Shown in pieces: positions 35,194-46,714 of a stretch of 64,000 bases of DNA; positions within the stretch are counted from its first letter, which is position 1, and each line of letters starts with the position of its first letter. Origin of the DNA: Talpa occidentalis (taxonomy: Eukaryota > Chordata > Mammalia > Eulipotyphla > Talpidae); contig NW_023605194.1 in the NCBI RefSeq assembly GCF_014898055.3, forward strand, positions 98,649,258 through 98,713,257, written 5' to 3'. The notes under the pieces were generated by a model, which made no database searches, had not been told where the DNA came from, and saw only the letters and a program-made list of their open reading frames with translations. A program made the translations under genes and the position numbers.

Positions 35194-35369
35194 CTAGGAC
35201 AATGCATTTTAGAAATAAGTCAGGGAAAATAACAACACTTTTATTAAATATTTAACTTTCTGTAATGACTAGCATTGTTCACCATTATATTAGATAATTA
35301 TGCTAGTAATAATTATAATAGATCTACTAGAGTACATTCAGATACTCCTTGTTTTTGAATTTGAAGACC

Positions 35370-35860
35370 TTTATTTTTTCTTCCTTATAAGGTTGCAGTA
35401 CAGACTACATCAAAGTGTGCCACTTTGGCATCTGTATCATTTTGAGCTGAAGGCAATGAAGACCCAGCAGCCTCAAGAAAAACTTTTACCTCTTCTTTAA
35501 TTACCTAAAGGATTTAAATAGGAGGTCTGGCCCAGAAAAAAGAACACTTAACAGAGCTAGCTTTCATTTCAGTGACCAATCTGTATGGCAGAGCAAACAT
35601 CTAATTACCAAACATCTGTTCTCCTTATCGGCCTATGAAGCCCCAAGTCCCTATCTCATTCCTTAGTTCAAGATGGCATATAAGCTTACTTACGTGTGAC
35701 TTGCCTTTGGGATACATATCATGGAAGCCCAAAGCATATGACCTTATACTTGCTTTTCTTCTGTTAATCTGTGTTTTATGTTAACTTAATTATTAGGCTT
35801 GCTAAAGAACAGAGGAGGATTGAAGGAAAAGTTTTTCTGCCTTAAATTCTTCTTCATTTC
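35370..35860 (+). mobile_element. ERVL-type solo LTR-like segment
   Basis: Ordered blocks 'AGATGGCATATAAGCTTAC' (TATA-like), 'GTGTGACTTGCCTTTGGGA', 'TTGCTTTTCTTCTGTTAATCTGTGTTTTATGTTAACTTAATTATTAGGC' and 'AGAACAGAGGAGGATTGAAGGAAAAG' follow the 3' half of an ERVL-group LTR. No internal retroviral genes are adjacent. The exact LTR family and the boundaries are not established. Confidence 0.55.
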
Positions 35861-35869
35861 CCTTTCACA

Positions 35870-36570
35870 TTACATTTCCTCATTTTCTTTGTTATAGTCA
35901 ATGTTGCTACAATACTTTATCATCCTGTTACCCTAGATTTCAATTTCTAATCTAAATGGCTTTACTTGTAACAGATAATGCTATTGGTTATTAAGTAATT
36001 AGAAGACTAAGCTCCAATTGATCATGTTTTACTAGATTTATAATTACTGAATTATTTAATCAACCTGGGATGAGCCTGCGTTGAGGAATAAGTTCTTAAA
36101 ATATAATTAAAATAAATATAATTTATTAATATAATGTATGTGATGTTATTTTTAATAGTTTTAAATCTTCATGTAGAAAATTAGATGACAGTTAATTCTG
36201 AAACTATTTGGCATGTGCAATTTCAGGGTTTATGGTTCATATTTTTCACATTCAGAGCATCTTTTATCTTGGCTTTGCGAGGGAAAATTTCTAAACTATG
36301 ATAAAGATCTATGGGAAATAATGGTTCATTTGACTATCTACTCTTAAAAATATTTTCCTTTTAGTTTATTTGACTATCTCTTTTTCCTTGTCTTTTTAAT
36401 GCTATGTCTCCTCATAAATGGTCTATAACAATGGCTTTTACTATATATTAACTCACCCAAGATCTGCCCTGGATCTGCCCTCTTATGGAGCATGAAATGT
36501 ATCACTAAATGTCACTTAAATTTTATACCTCGTCCTCTAATTCAGCACGATCAAATGACTTTCCTGGAGC
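35870..36570. other. No recognisable feature
   Basis: AT-rich non-coding DNA. Confidence 0.5.
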
Positions 36571-36592
36571 TGTCATTCACTAACTCACTTTT

Positions 36593-36911
36593 TTTTTTTT
36601 TTTTTTTTATAGAGGCATGTTTTTTTTTTTTTTATTTATTTATTTGTTTGTTTGTTTTGTTTATACATGCACTGGGTACAGTCAGAAGCGCGGGAGGGTG
36701 AGAGAATTCACCAGAGCCAGAGCGGGGAGCAGAGCAGGCAGAAGGACCGAAGTACACTGCTGAGGGGAGCAGCGGGCGGCAGGAGAGGTCTGCGCGCCAT
36801 GTGGGACCCTCCTCTGGTGGCCGGGGAGCAGCCGGGGATCGAACCGGCACCGCAGAGGCCGCGGGCAGCTTCGCAACCCAGCGCTCAACCGCTGCGCCAC
36901 CGGGGAGGCCC
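36593..36911 (-). mobile_element. tRNA-derived SINE, type A, private-tail copy, minus strand
   Basis: A CpG-rich, well-preserved type A copy. In sense orientation the tail reads GTGCATGTATAAACAAAAC, (CAAA)n, (AATA)n, an A run, then ACATGCCTCTAT and a second A run; on the plus strand the private block lies at 36609-36620. TCTTT is absent. Target-site duplications TCACTAACTCACTTTT (36577-36592 and 36912-36927) are exact. Confidence 0.95.
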
Positions 36912-37160
36912 TCACTAACTCACTTTTACTGCCTTGGTTTGACCAACTTTCATGAGGTTAGATGAGATAATACAAATGATGTTCTTCGAATGGTCTGGAG
37001 CTGCTCAATAATTGTTTGCTCTAATACTGACTCTTCTCCCCCTGATCTCCACTCCCTGAGTTTTCCAGTTCTGTTAGTAGAATCTTCATCCATCTTCCAA
37101 CTCATTATCTTTCAGTTTGCCATTTTCCTTGCTTCCTCTGTCAAATCCATGAACTACTCT

Positions 37161-37431
37161 TTTTTTTTTAAATAAAGATTTATTTATTTATGCATATAAG
37201 AACTGGGGTATAGGCTAGAGGTGTGGGGGGTGAGAAAATTCGCCAGAGAGAGAGAGTGGGGAACAGAACAGGCAGATCAATTGAAATACACTGCTGATGG
37301 CAGCAGCCGGTGAGTCAGGAGAGGTCTGGTGTGCCATGCTCCCTGGCGGGCCAGAGATTGAACTCATGGTGCAGAGGCTGCAGATTGCTTCATAGTGTGG
37401 TGCTTAACCCCTTGCACCACCAGGGAGACCC
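37161..37431 (-). mobile_element. tRNA-derived SINE, type B, minus strand
   Basis: The tail complement AATAAAGATTTATTTATTTATGCATATAAG and the head complement CCACCAGGGAGACCC are present. I could not find convincing target-site duplications, which points to an older copy. Confidence 0.9.
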
Positions 37432-39295
37432 CCTAAGAATTAATTTTCATTGAATTCCCCAATACCTACAAAATATAGTCCAAACTCATAGTGTTTTAGA
37501 GTCAGGATCCTCAGTAATGATGTGTCTCAGCCTTTCCCATTCTCATCTTTGCTATTCTCTTTGCACACCTCTCTTCCTATCCTGCCCTCCCCACCACTCC
37601 CCCAGCACCAACCCCACCCCCAACAGTAAGCTGATTCAGTTGCATATACACATCACATTTTCCTTTCTCACAGTCTTTGTTTATGCTTCTCTCATAATGT
37701 CTTTCTCTTTATAGCCATATACCAAAGTCAAACCCATATTTTATAGGTACAGTTCAGAATCTTCTTTCTTCCTGGTGACTTCAAATACACGTCATTTCTT
37801 AATCTACATTGCTACTTGATATGTTTGCTTCGTTACTTTCTGCCTTATATGAATTCTATTTTGCCTTATTTTCCCATCCGTCTTTCAGTTTCTTGATGGC
37901 GGTATCCATCTTCTTCATCTTGGTATTTTCTTAATTGTTATAAACGAAGCTTTTCATACAGCATTTCATAATTACTTGAACAAATAAATGGAAATGTATT
38001 TGGTTATTGTTCATGGGATTCCCAAAATGATAGAAGAAAACTTGTGAGGATAGAATTAGTGAGTATAGCTATAAATACTTGTAAAGTCCTTGCTATAGTA
38101 GATTTTTGTAATAGGAGAATAATTTCAACATTTGCCACTCATTGCTTTATAAAATCCTTTGAGACTTGGAATGCATTTCTATTGTGATATTTGATATTAT
38201 TTTTAAAAGTACTGAGTCATTTACATCTTGGAAACTTTTGATTCAGCTCAAAAAATATTGGAAGCATTCCTTTGTTCTTTTTGCAAAATATTTTTTATTT
38301 ATTTTAATTTGCAGAGTATTTTTTTAATGAGGTGTTTATTCAGTAACCTAAATACAGTTACAATGTTGTTTCCCACTCAATAATACACATGATAGAAAAA
38401 GAAATTTTTAAATTGATAATATTTAATTCATGGACGTTTTTCCTGAGTAAATATCTTGTGGGATTGAGATCTTCTCAATTCTGGTGCTTTATATTCAATG
38501 ATATTTCAACAAATGTTAAAACAAGTTCTTAATAACCAGTTTGCTGGAAGATTCTTTACATTTTCAACTGAACTAGGTTATGTAATTTTTAAGCGACATC
38601 TTCAGAATGTACTGTTCTCAAGTTATTTTAATGAGATACAGAAAAGTTTGTATAGCCAGTATCTTAGCATTTGTTGTCTAACAGATGAACTTATGAATTT
38701 TTGAGAATGTTTTTTCCAACATGCTTTTCAGTGATTCATTTAATCAAAACATATTCTGCCCTTTAAAAAGGAACATCCCTGTCAATCCTCCAAATATATT
38801 ATATAGCTTATGCTTTAATTAGTGATTTAACCACAGAAACTTTGTATTAACATTTTAGCATAACATAAATATTACACATTATTGGTTTCTCAATTTCCAA
38901 GATATACAGCTAGACATTTTTTGGTATATGAGATTCTTAAGTAATTGGTAGTTTCTCTTAAATTTCTTTGAAATAATTTATAATATCCTAATTTTAATTA
39001 CTACTTTTTGTTATTTACTTAATAAAAGTATAGCTTTTTCTATCAATTTGAAATTTGTGCAGTGGTTTTTTTTTTTTATTGAAAAAGGCCAAGGATAGAG
39101 AAAACATGAATTTTAGTTTAGTGTTTTCATGTTACTAACTCATTTATTAAATTTGCATGTTCCTACAGTCAACAAGTATATATTGAGTGCCGTTTAAGGC
39201 CATAAAGAAGGAAATGGAGGTACAAAGATGTCTTGGCAATTAGCGGTATCACCTCCAGCAACAAAAGAGAATCAAGAATAAGGACTCACACAAGA
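37432..39295. other. No recognisable feature
   Basis: A pyrimidine-rich part at 37500-37740, then AT-rich DNA. Frames at 37517-37714 and 38498-38704 lack recognised domains. Confidence 0.5.
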
Positions 39296-39299
39296 GAGC

Positions 39300-39510
39300 T
39301 CATTTATTAAATTCCTACTCTGGACTAGACGGGGCATGGACTGTACCTTCTCTTATGTAGGTTTGACAAGAATATTAATAGGAATGTGGATATTTCAAAC
39401 ACATTTTTAAAAATAAGGTTTTTTTTTAAGAGCTTAGATTACTTGTCCAAACAGCAAGCATCAAAATCCACACTGAAACCCATTATGCTGTGATCCATTG
39501 CCATGTCCTT
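39300..39510 (-). mobile_element. MIR element, antisense
   Basis: The plus strand begins 'CTCATTTATTAAATTCCTACTCTGGACTAGACGGGGCATGG' and ends with 'TTAGATTACTTGTCCAAACAGCAAGCATCAAAATCCACACTGAAACCC'. This is the order of the MIR reverse complement. Strongly diverged. Confidence 0.5.
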
Positions 39511-39544
39511 ATTTGCTTACTTGTTACTATTGATAGTTTTAGCA

Positions 39545-39985
39545 ATTTTATTATAATACATCAGAGTATTTTTTTAAATATATATTTATTTTGTTTGGAA
39601 CTCTTTAGGACTCTTGGATGAGGATTTCTGGTTCCTGTCCTAGGGTAGGGAGCTTGACTATTATTTCTTTAAATACTTTTCTGCACCATTCTCACTCTAG
39701 TCTTCTTCTAGTGGCCTCATGATATAGATATTATCTCTCTTTAAATTATTTCAGAGCTTTTATACTGTTTTCATTCTTTTTCTTTTTATAGATCTATTAG
39801 TTTGTCTTACACTGCTGTGAATTTAATCTTGTTGATTTGATCAGTTACTTGTGTTTGCCGTTGGGGTCCTCTGTTATATTTTTTACTCAGTTATGATATT
39901 CTTTAAGCCCATTATTTTTATTTGAAACATTCTCATATTTTCTTTATTGTTATTTTCCTGCTCTTGTTCATCTATTTTTCTTTTC
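39545..39985 (-). mobile_element. Possible old L1-like tract, antisense
   Basis: The phrases 'TTATTTCTTTAAATACTTTTCTGCACC', 'CTCTAGTCTTCTTCTAGTGGCC' and 'ATATTTTCTTTATTGTTATTTTCCTGCTCTTG' recall a widespread L1-associated mammalian repeat. The similarity is loose and the assignment is tentative. Confidence 0.35.
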
Positions 39986-40267
39986 CTTTTTTAAAAGATT
40001 TATTAATGTATGCATACTGGGGTACAGTATGCATAAATAGAACTAGGGTACAGGCCAAAAGTGCAGGGGGTGAAAGGATTCATCAGAGACAGAGTGGGGA
40101 ACAGAACAGGCAGATCTACTAAAATACACTGCTGAGGGGAGCGAGACAGGAAAGGTCTACTGTGCCATGTGGGTCAGCTCCCTGGCCAGGGATCGAACTC
40201 GTGCTGCAGTGGCTGGCCATAGCTTCATCGTGCTGCATCTAAATCTCTTGTGCCAGCAGGGAGGCCC
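39986..40267 (-). mobile_element. tRNA-derived SINE, type B, minus strand
   Basis: The head complement CAGCAGGGAGGCCC ends at 40267. Degenerate target-site duplications TCATCTATTTTTCTTTTC and TCATCTGATTTTCTTCTTTC flank it. Near the tail the segment TACTGGGGTACAGTATGCATAAATAG is a short local duplication of the TGCATA...GGGGTACAG unit. Confidence 0.9.
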
Positions 40268-41600
40268 CTCATCTGATTTTCTTCTTTCAACAAGCATAGT
40301 TATGATTGTTATTTTAAACTCCTTACTGTTGGATTTAGAACCCTCTTTTTTTAATTTCATCATTTGTGATCTCTTTTACTATCTCATTTTTAGTACTTAT
40401 GGATTGAGATAAGGAGCTTTCTTTGCTTGTCTTGGTGAACTTATAAAACATTTCAAGGTGAGCATATAATCTTAGGTTGTCTACCTGGAATCCTCAGGCA
40501 TCTATTACTTCACCACTTGTTTGGATAACTGGAGCTTCTAGTGCTAATGGGGGTAGGAGAGAGGTGCTGTGGCAGTGGGGTGCCAGGAGATTGCTGTTAG
40601 GGAGTAATGAGAGTCCCACCTTCTGACCTGCTGTGGGGAAATCCACGACAACTACCACCTTTAGGCCATTGCTCAGTGAACGAGTCCTGAATGATCTTGG
40701 GTTAGCATCAACCTCTCAGGTGTAGTTCAATCTGGTACAGGGATTCTGTAACTTCTAGTTTCTTCCCCACTGGAGAAATGGGCAGGAGCAGTATGGTTCA
40801 CACTATAGACTCTGTCCTGATTCTGGTTGAAGTGAATGAGGGGTGTATATTTTTCACACTTTGTTTGCACTTTCCACCAAAGACTGCCAACCTTACAGAC
40901 TTCTCTCTGTTTTTCATCAATAGCTGTAGCATAAGGAGGCTTGGTAGGGGTAGAGTTGCTTTTTAAGTAGAGGACCTTGCTTTAAGGCGTTAGTCTCCAG
41001 GGCCCAGGTGCTTCAACCTCCAGTTAATGTTAGATGTTCATACAGTTATTATCTTGACTTCACCTCCAGGTAGAGGTGAGGGAGGTGTTTTGCACAACAC
41101 ACATGCCCTCTGTAGAATAGAGCTTCTTTGTATACCAGCACAGGTGAGCCAGTCTAGCCTGGGGGTTTAGAGTCCAGTTATTTGCATCTGGGAGCCACAA
41201 GCTTAAGCCTATTGTTACCATCTCACACAGATCCAATCCGGCAGTCACCAAGACTGTCCATTGTCCTCAAACCACAGACCACTTTGTGTAAAGTCTTAGG
41301 TTCTGGAGCCCCAATGAGGGTGTGAGCCCTTCATGCACCATCACAGAGAGACCCCAAGTCTTAGCCATCTCTCGCCTCTTGGGTTGCAGCTTCTCAGATA
41401 AGGCTCCAAACACAAGGATAATTTTAATTTTTCCTGTCTTCTCTGCCCAGTAGTCCCTCTTTATTTATATGAGGGTCATCCTCCAGGGAGTGTTGTTTTG
41501 ATTTATATATAATGTGGTCATAAATATGTGGAGGAGAATCTGATATCATCACTCTTCTGCTGTCTTGCTTAAGTGCTGGAGTCCTGGCTTTCTTTTTGTA
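40268..41600. other. Less AT-rich unassigned tract
   Basis: 40450-41450 is noticeably less AT-rich than its surroundings, with many CT/CA-rich stretches. It may be the continuation of the old antisense L1-like sequence left of the SINE, but I cannot align it confidently. Frames at 40778-40966 and 41060-41251 have no recognised domains. Confidence 0.4.
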
Positions 41601-43284
41601 TCCCAATGCTTAGTCACAACTGAGGTAGTAGAAATGGGTTTCCAACTCTTTGGGGTTTCTGATTTTCCTTTTGAATTGCACTTAGAGTTACTTGCACAGT
41701 GGAAATGACTTTCAGAAAACACTATAATATCTCTGGTATAAAAATTGGGCAATTCAGTGTTTATGCATCTTTAAATAAATTAAATCCATATGAATTTCTA
41801 TTAGGGCTTATAATAGGACTTGTGATAATATTCTAGAGTCATTGAACTATATTTTTTCAATTGTTTTTAATTTTAAAGTAGCAATAGCTGCCCATGAATA
41901 GCTAAATCAACAATTTAAAATTTTCTTGAATATCCCTTAAACTATGTCATATAATCAATTATTCATTGATTTTTTCAAAGACTTTATTTAGCATTTTGTT
42001 GAGATAATAAGCTTGCATTTTAATTCTTTTAAGAATACATACTCTTAAATTAATTCTTCTTAACATTAGTAAAAAAACTCCATGGCTGAAATTCATCATA
42101 GTATTTTTCATGCTGTATTTTGGCAACTTTTATGCTTCTGTGTCCACTACAAAGCTCTGAACTGCATTTTGGAAACATGGTTTAGGGACAAAAAGAACTT
42201 TTTGAGCAGCATTATTTCATTAAAGAGAAAAAGCATGTGAATAGAAAGACACTATCAGAGTACTTTACCATTAAAAAGGGGAAGAATTACACAGTGAACT
42301 TTAATACAGATGTTTTCATGGCCTTTTGGGTGTGTGTGGGCGTATGCGTATACTAAGTCATGATGTATAAAGTGTTTCATATTGTGGGGTGTAGCCAAAT
42401 GAACAAACTAAAATAATTTATTTACCAGTTTGATGTCCTTTTTTCAAGGGAAAACAATCAACAGATAGGTGAGTAGAGTGTCTCTCAGGCAGCGGAACAC
42501 TCTTCCACAGTATTTAAGGCGAGAGCAAGTTCCACAGGTCTTTAGGAAACTGGGTATGACTGGCTGCTCTTGCATATCTGACCTTATTTAGAAAGATTCC
42601 TGGTCTTAGAAATTCCTGCAGATAGTGGGGAAAATGAAAATGAGGAGACTTACAGAGACAGAGAAAAAGCAACACCACCAAGTCAAGAGCAATATCTACC
42701 AGTCAAGAAGGCACGATGCATGGAGTTGTCAAAAGTATCAGAGAGGCAGGAGGACAGGATTCATGCTTACATGAGATCTGAGCCAAAGTTGTTTGATTCT
42801 GGTTTGGCTGGAAAGAGGTTTTTGGTAGCAGGGAGTAATGTAATTTATTGGGTGTGGGGTACACTGGCCAGGATTTTAAATAATTAAGGGCTAGTTGGGA
42901 GATGAAGTCAAGTCACCAAGTACAAGTGGTTTTTTTCCAATATTTGAAAATAAAACTAAAGAAAATGAGTAATAGTTAAAGGACATAACATAGTCAAGGA
43001 AAATGTTCAGAATGGTAGCATGTTCTGACTACTGAAAAGAGGAGCTTATATATGAAATTCAGAGCCCCAAATGAGAGCTCTGAAGGTACATCAGAATTAT
43101 ATAGTGCTGAGGCCAAATTAGATATACTGATGTACGGTAACACGGGCAGGCAACAACTGTGGCGTGAGGAAGAGTCAGATAGAAAGCTGCATTCTCAGGA
43201 ACATAAATTAACCCAATTTGTAGGATTAAGAGAGAAATGATGACCTTTCAATTTCAAAGCCACACTTTGAAATGTGTTCTAGTT
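41601..43284. other. No recognisable feature
   Basis: AT-rich to purine-rich non-coding DNA. The part around 42740-42900 may be another copy of the unassigned old repeat. Confidence 0.45.
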
Positions 43285-43907
43285 CAGACCTCATTATTCA
43301 CGGATTCTGTATTTGCGAATTCATCTACTCACTAAAATTTATCTGTAACCCAAACCAGTACTCTCTCAGCACTTTCACTATTGCTCACGTGTAGAGGGCA
43401 GTAAAAAATTTGAGTCATCCAATTAGGTAGGGCAAAGGTACATTTGCCTTTTTGTTTCAGTCTCATACTATGAATAAATTCTTTTCTATAGCCTGTTTTG
43501 TACCACACTTTTAACCTTTTTGTGAATTTTTGGGTGATTCTATGCTTTATAAACAATCCCTAAGCAAAGTGCTGAAGTTGCAGGCTCACATCCCCACATG
43601 CAAGCAGGCTGTGATCTGCTTTTAGAGAAAATATGGGTGTTGGATCAGTGTCATTCAGGCATGAATTATAGTGCGGCTAACTCAGAGTTCAATGTTAATG
43701 AAGCAACAATATATATTAAATAAGGTATTTTTCAATAAAAACACACATAAAATGAAGTTATTTATTGATCAGTTGATGGAAATGTGACACTCTCAGGAAG
43801 CTAATCTATTGATAGTATTTTCCCTAGGAATAATAGTTTAGTATTTGCTATTTCAGTGTTCATGGTGACTATAGAACGTAACAATGCTGCGAATGCCATG
43901 AATTGAT
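43285..43907 (+). mobile_element. Tigger-family DNA transposon, internally deleted
   Basis: The start CAGACCTCATTATTCACGGATTCTGTATTTGCGAATTC and the end 'GTATTTGCTATTTCAGTGTTCATGGTGACTATAGAACGTAAC' parallel both ends of a pogo/Tigger-group element. Between them, 43555-43720 corresponds to the start of the transposase reading frame, the CENP-B-like helix-turn-helix region. It is interrupted by frameshifts, and no DDE catalytic part remains. It is a dead, non-autonomous copy in sense orientation. Confidence 0.8.
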
Positions 43908-44925
43908 TATAGTTTTAAATGGTCCATATTTAATAGACTATTAAATGCAATATTTCTCTATTCTGTGTTTTATTCCTCTTTATATATGTGCACATATAAC
44001 ATACATGTAACACATATATGACATATATATATTAACCAGGAGACATGGTGATTGATAAAATGTTTTCCATAACTTTCTATATTAAAGAAAATTCTTGTTA
44101 TTATCTTTCCACAAAATTCCAACCTGAAAGACATTTTATAGTATTCAGTTGTGATTGATCAGATAATAATCAGATAAAAATGGCTTGTGTTAAAATGATA
44201 TTTAAAAAAATAACTAAAAACAGGAATAATTAAGAGAGGTTCTCTAGAAAGTACTTTTCATTATGAACCTTATGTATGCCTGGATCTGTTACCATGCAAA
44301 TATTTGATCTTATAAGAAATTTTAAAATATGTATAGACTCTGAATGAGGTCTCTCATGAGTAACATAAAAGAACTTTGTTGCTCAAAAAATAAATTTGAA
44401 AAGTATTTTAAACATTTTTATCATCTTATATACAATCTAAAGTAGACTAGTTGATAAGTGTTTTCTCCATCTGCATTTGCATATTTAGTATAAATGAATT
44501 TCTAAAATTCCATCAATATTATGAATAATTCCTTAATGTTTCCTAAACCTTCTGTTTGATTGGCTCAACTGTCTATATTTCCTATAAGCACTTTTGAGAT
44601 CATCTTAATGTTTATATAATCAGCCAGAAAACTTGTTTGAAAAGCAAAAATATTTCAGATCAATTAACTTTATAGTGGTTTTTGTAGAATCTTTGGGCTA
44701 AAAATACTTGAGAACAATCTCCTATGCATTTAGCTGCCCTCGAAAGGGATCATGTAATGAATTAGTAGAAGTTGTCCTCATTTGAATGATAGGACTCAAC
44801 ACATGTTAAGCACTCTTAATATTTAATATAGCTCCTTCTGAGAATGTAACGTGGACTTTTCATCAATTTAATGGACATTTAATATACCACATAAGGTTAA
44901 GTGGAATATTTCTGTAATATAAAGG
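43908..44925. other. AT-rich with a TA/CA-rich tract
   Basis: 43975-44035 is a degenerate TA/CA alternating tract. Nothing else was recognised. Confidence 0.5.
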
Positions 44926-44929
44926 TAGA

Positions 44930-45112
44930 AATGACTGAAGAAAGAAAGACAAATCTTGTGAAGATGGAACTCACTAGACTCTGAGCCAGAACCACTCAGC
45001 TGACACTGCTAATTCCTGAACCTGAGGAGATGTGTGAGATACTAAATGCATGTTGTTTTCTGCTGATAAAATTGGGAGTAATAATTTTGCAATAGTAAAT
45101 AACTAATATGTT
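44930..45112 (+). mobile_element. MLT1-type LTR 3' end, sense
   Basis: 'ACTCTGAGCCAGAACCACTCAGCTGAC' followed by 'GAGATACTAAATGCATGTTGTTTTCTGCTGATAAAATTGGGAGTAATAATTTTGCAATAGTAAATAACTAATA' matches the 3' end of a MaLR LTR in the plus direction. The 5' part is not recognisable. Confidence 0.6.
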
Positions 45113-46244
45113 GCTGTTATTTGGATCAGGAATTCAGTGTAACTTTGCTTGAATACTCAAGGCAATTTGTGAGAAGGCTAAGTGAAACCAGTTGAGCATT
45201 GGAATTCCAGAATTCTCAGAACATCAAGAAGATTCTATCCCTTAGGGCACTGTTGCCTCGTTATCAGGGGATGATAAATACACAAAAATGGACAGAAACA
45301 AATAATGCTGCTTCCCCTTTATATAAAAGTCCAGGATGTAAAATAAAAGAAGGAGACAAAAAGAAGGAATATATTTTCTTTATGTCAAATTTTGCATATT
45401 ACTGGCCCTATTCACTTACAGTTGCCTGTTATTTTAGTGGAGAAAGAAAGAACAGCAAAGGTTAGGGTCAAGAATTTTCCTGAAATATATGTAATCTTGT
45501 AGTGAATCTAATACATTAAATTGATATGAAGTGAAATGCAACATTCTAAAGAGTGAGTTGATGCTTTCATGAATTTTGTTCTGTGGCACTGTCTATGATT
45601 GGGAATTTAAGATACAGGCAGGTAGTGTGTGTGTGGAGAAGATAGGAACTAAACTGGCAATTATCAAGAATGTTTCCTTAGAAAGTGAAGAGAGAGTGGT
45701 TTGGGAGACAGAAGGAAGAATACAAGGGGAGAACTTTCAAGGAACATCCCTATTTTGAACACATGTAAGGAGAAAGAGGTGTGAAGGAAGGAAAATTAGA
45801 GCTAACTTGTTGCAGGAAAAACATAGAATAGAGTGTTATGAAAGTGTGGCCACCTCAGCTCAATTTAAGCTCCATAAAACTTATTTCAATAGGAAATCAC
45901 TTTTTTTCTCTTTTCAGGTTTCAGCAAATAATACCAGAGTGTCTAAATCAGTGACACTGCTGTGTAATAATTTGGTTGCTGAGGTAAGGAAGAATTCCTG
46001 TAAGGATAGTTGAAGTGGAAACCTTTCCCAATTTTTCTAATGCTGAAAATTGTTTTTAAAATTCTGCATCTGTCTTTGATTTAAGATCTTTTTAGTACCT
46101 CAAAATCACATCATTTTCATTGTATATTTTTCTGGATTTTAAAAGATTAAGGAGATTTAGTTCTAATACCAGGGCATAGCTCAAAAAACCTTACTCCAAG
46201 TATATGCATTATAGAACTTCATCATCTTTATCTTTGTTCCCCTT
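45113..46244. other. No recognisable feature
   Basis: Small plus-strand frames (45199-45465, 45576-45758, 45807-46013) follow each other. None shows a recognised domain, and they share no splice or start context that would suggest exons. I treat them as chance. Confidence 0.5.
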
Positions 46245-46254
46245 TAAAGTGTAT

Positions 46255-46415
46255 GAATAACTGTAAGAAAGTGAAAATCAAAATCAACAAAAAACTATGA
46301 ACCAGAGACACTTTTTGGGGGGTGGGGGGCAGGAGGGGAGTGACTGGGGTCAGAATGGGGGGGTTGAAATTGTATGGGGAATATAAAAATAAAATTTATT
46401 ATTAATTAAAAAAAA
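46255..46415 (+). mobile_element. LINE-1 3' UTR, heavily 5'-truncated
   Basis: A G-rich polypurine stretch (46317-46368) followed by AATATAAAAATAAAATTTATTATTAATTAAAAAAAATAAAG is typical of an L1 3' UTR and tail. The putative target-site duplication TAAAGTGTAT lies at 46245-46254 and 46416-46425. Only about 160 bp were inserted. Confidence 0.7.
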
Positions 46416-46441
46416 TAAAGTGTATTAAAGTAATTCAGGTT

Positions 46442-46699
46442 GGGCCTCCCTGGTGGCTCAAGGAGTTAAGGCGCAACCTATGAAGCTATCCACAACCTCT
46501 GCAGCGCGAGTTCGATCCCCGGCCAGGGAGCAGTGTATTTCAGTCATTCTGCCTGTTCTGTTCCCCACCTTGTCTCTGGTGAATCCTCTCACACTCCACC
46601 CGCCCCCTCCACACACCTCTGGCCTGTACCCCAGTTGTTGTATGCATAAATAAATAAATCTTTAAAAAAGAAAGCCTAAGACCCACAATTAAAATAAAT
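46442..46699 (+). mobile_element. tRNA-derived SINE, type B, internally deleted, extended tail
   Basis: It starts GGGCCTCCCTGGTGGCTCA and has the B box GTTCGATCCCC. About 55 bp between GGCCAGGGAG and CAGTGTATTTCAG are missing compared with other copies. The tail AATAAATAAATCTTTAAAA is followed by an extra 30 or so bases (46667-46699). Only then comes a repeat of the left flank: AAAGTAATTCAGGTT at 46427-46441 versus AAAGTAACTCAGTTT at 46700-46714. Confidence 0.85.
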
Positions 46700-46714
46700 A
46701 AAGTAACTCAGTTT

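Noticed and set aside
35370..35860. An intact endogenous provirus
   Set aside because: Only isolated LTR-like segments are seen. No internal retroviral coding regions flank them.
36652..36918. Open frames of 60-150 codons repeated at 711, 3313-3735, 3973-4419, 36632-36918, 53243-53683 and 60216-60757 as candidate genes
   Set aside because: All lie largely within SINE copies and encode the same SINE-derived peptides in either orientation.
45199..46013. Three consecutive plus-strand frames as possible exons
   Set aside because: No recognised domain, no consistent splice sites or shared phase, and the segment partly borders an MLT1 LTR end.
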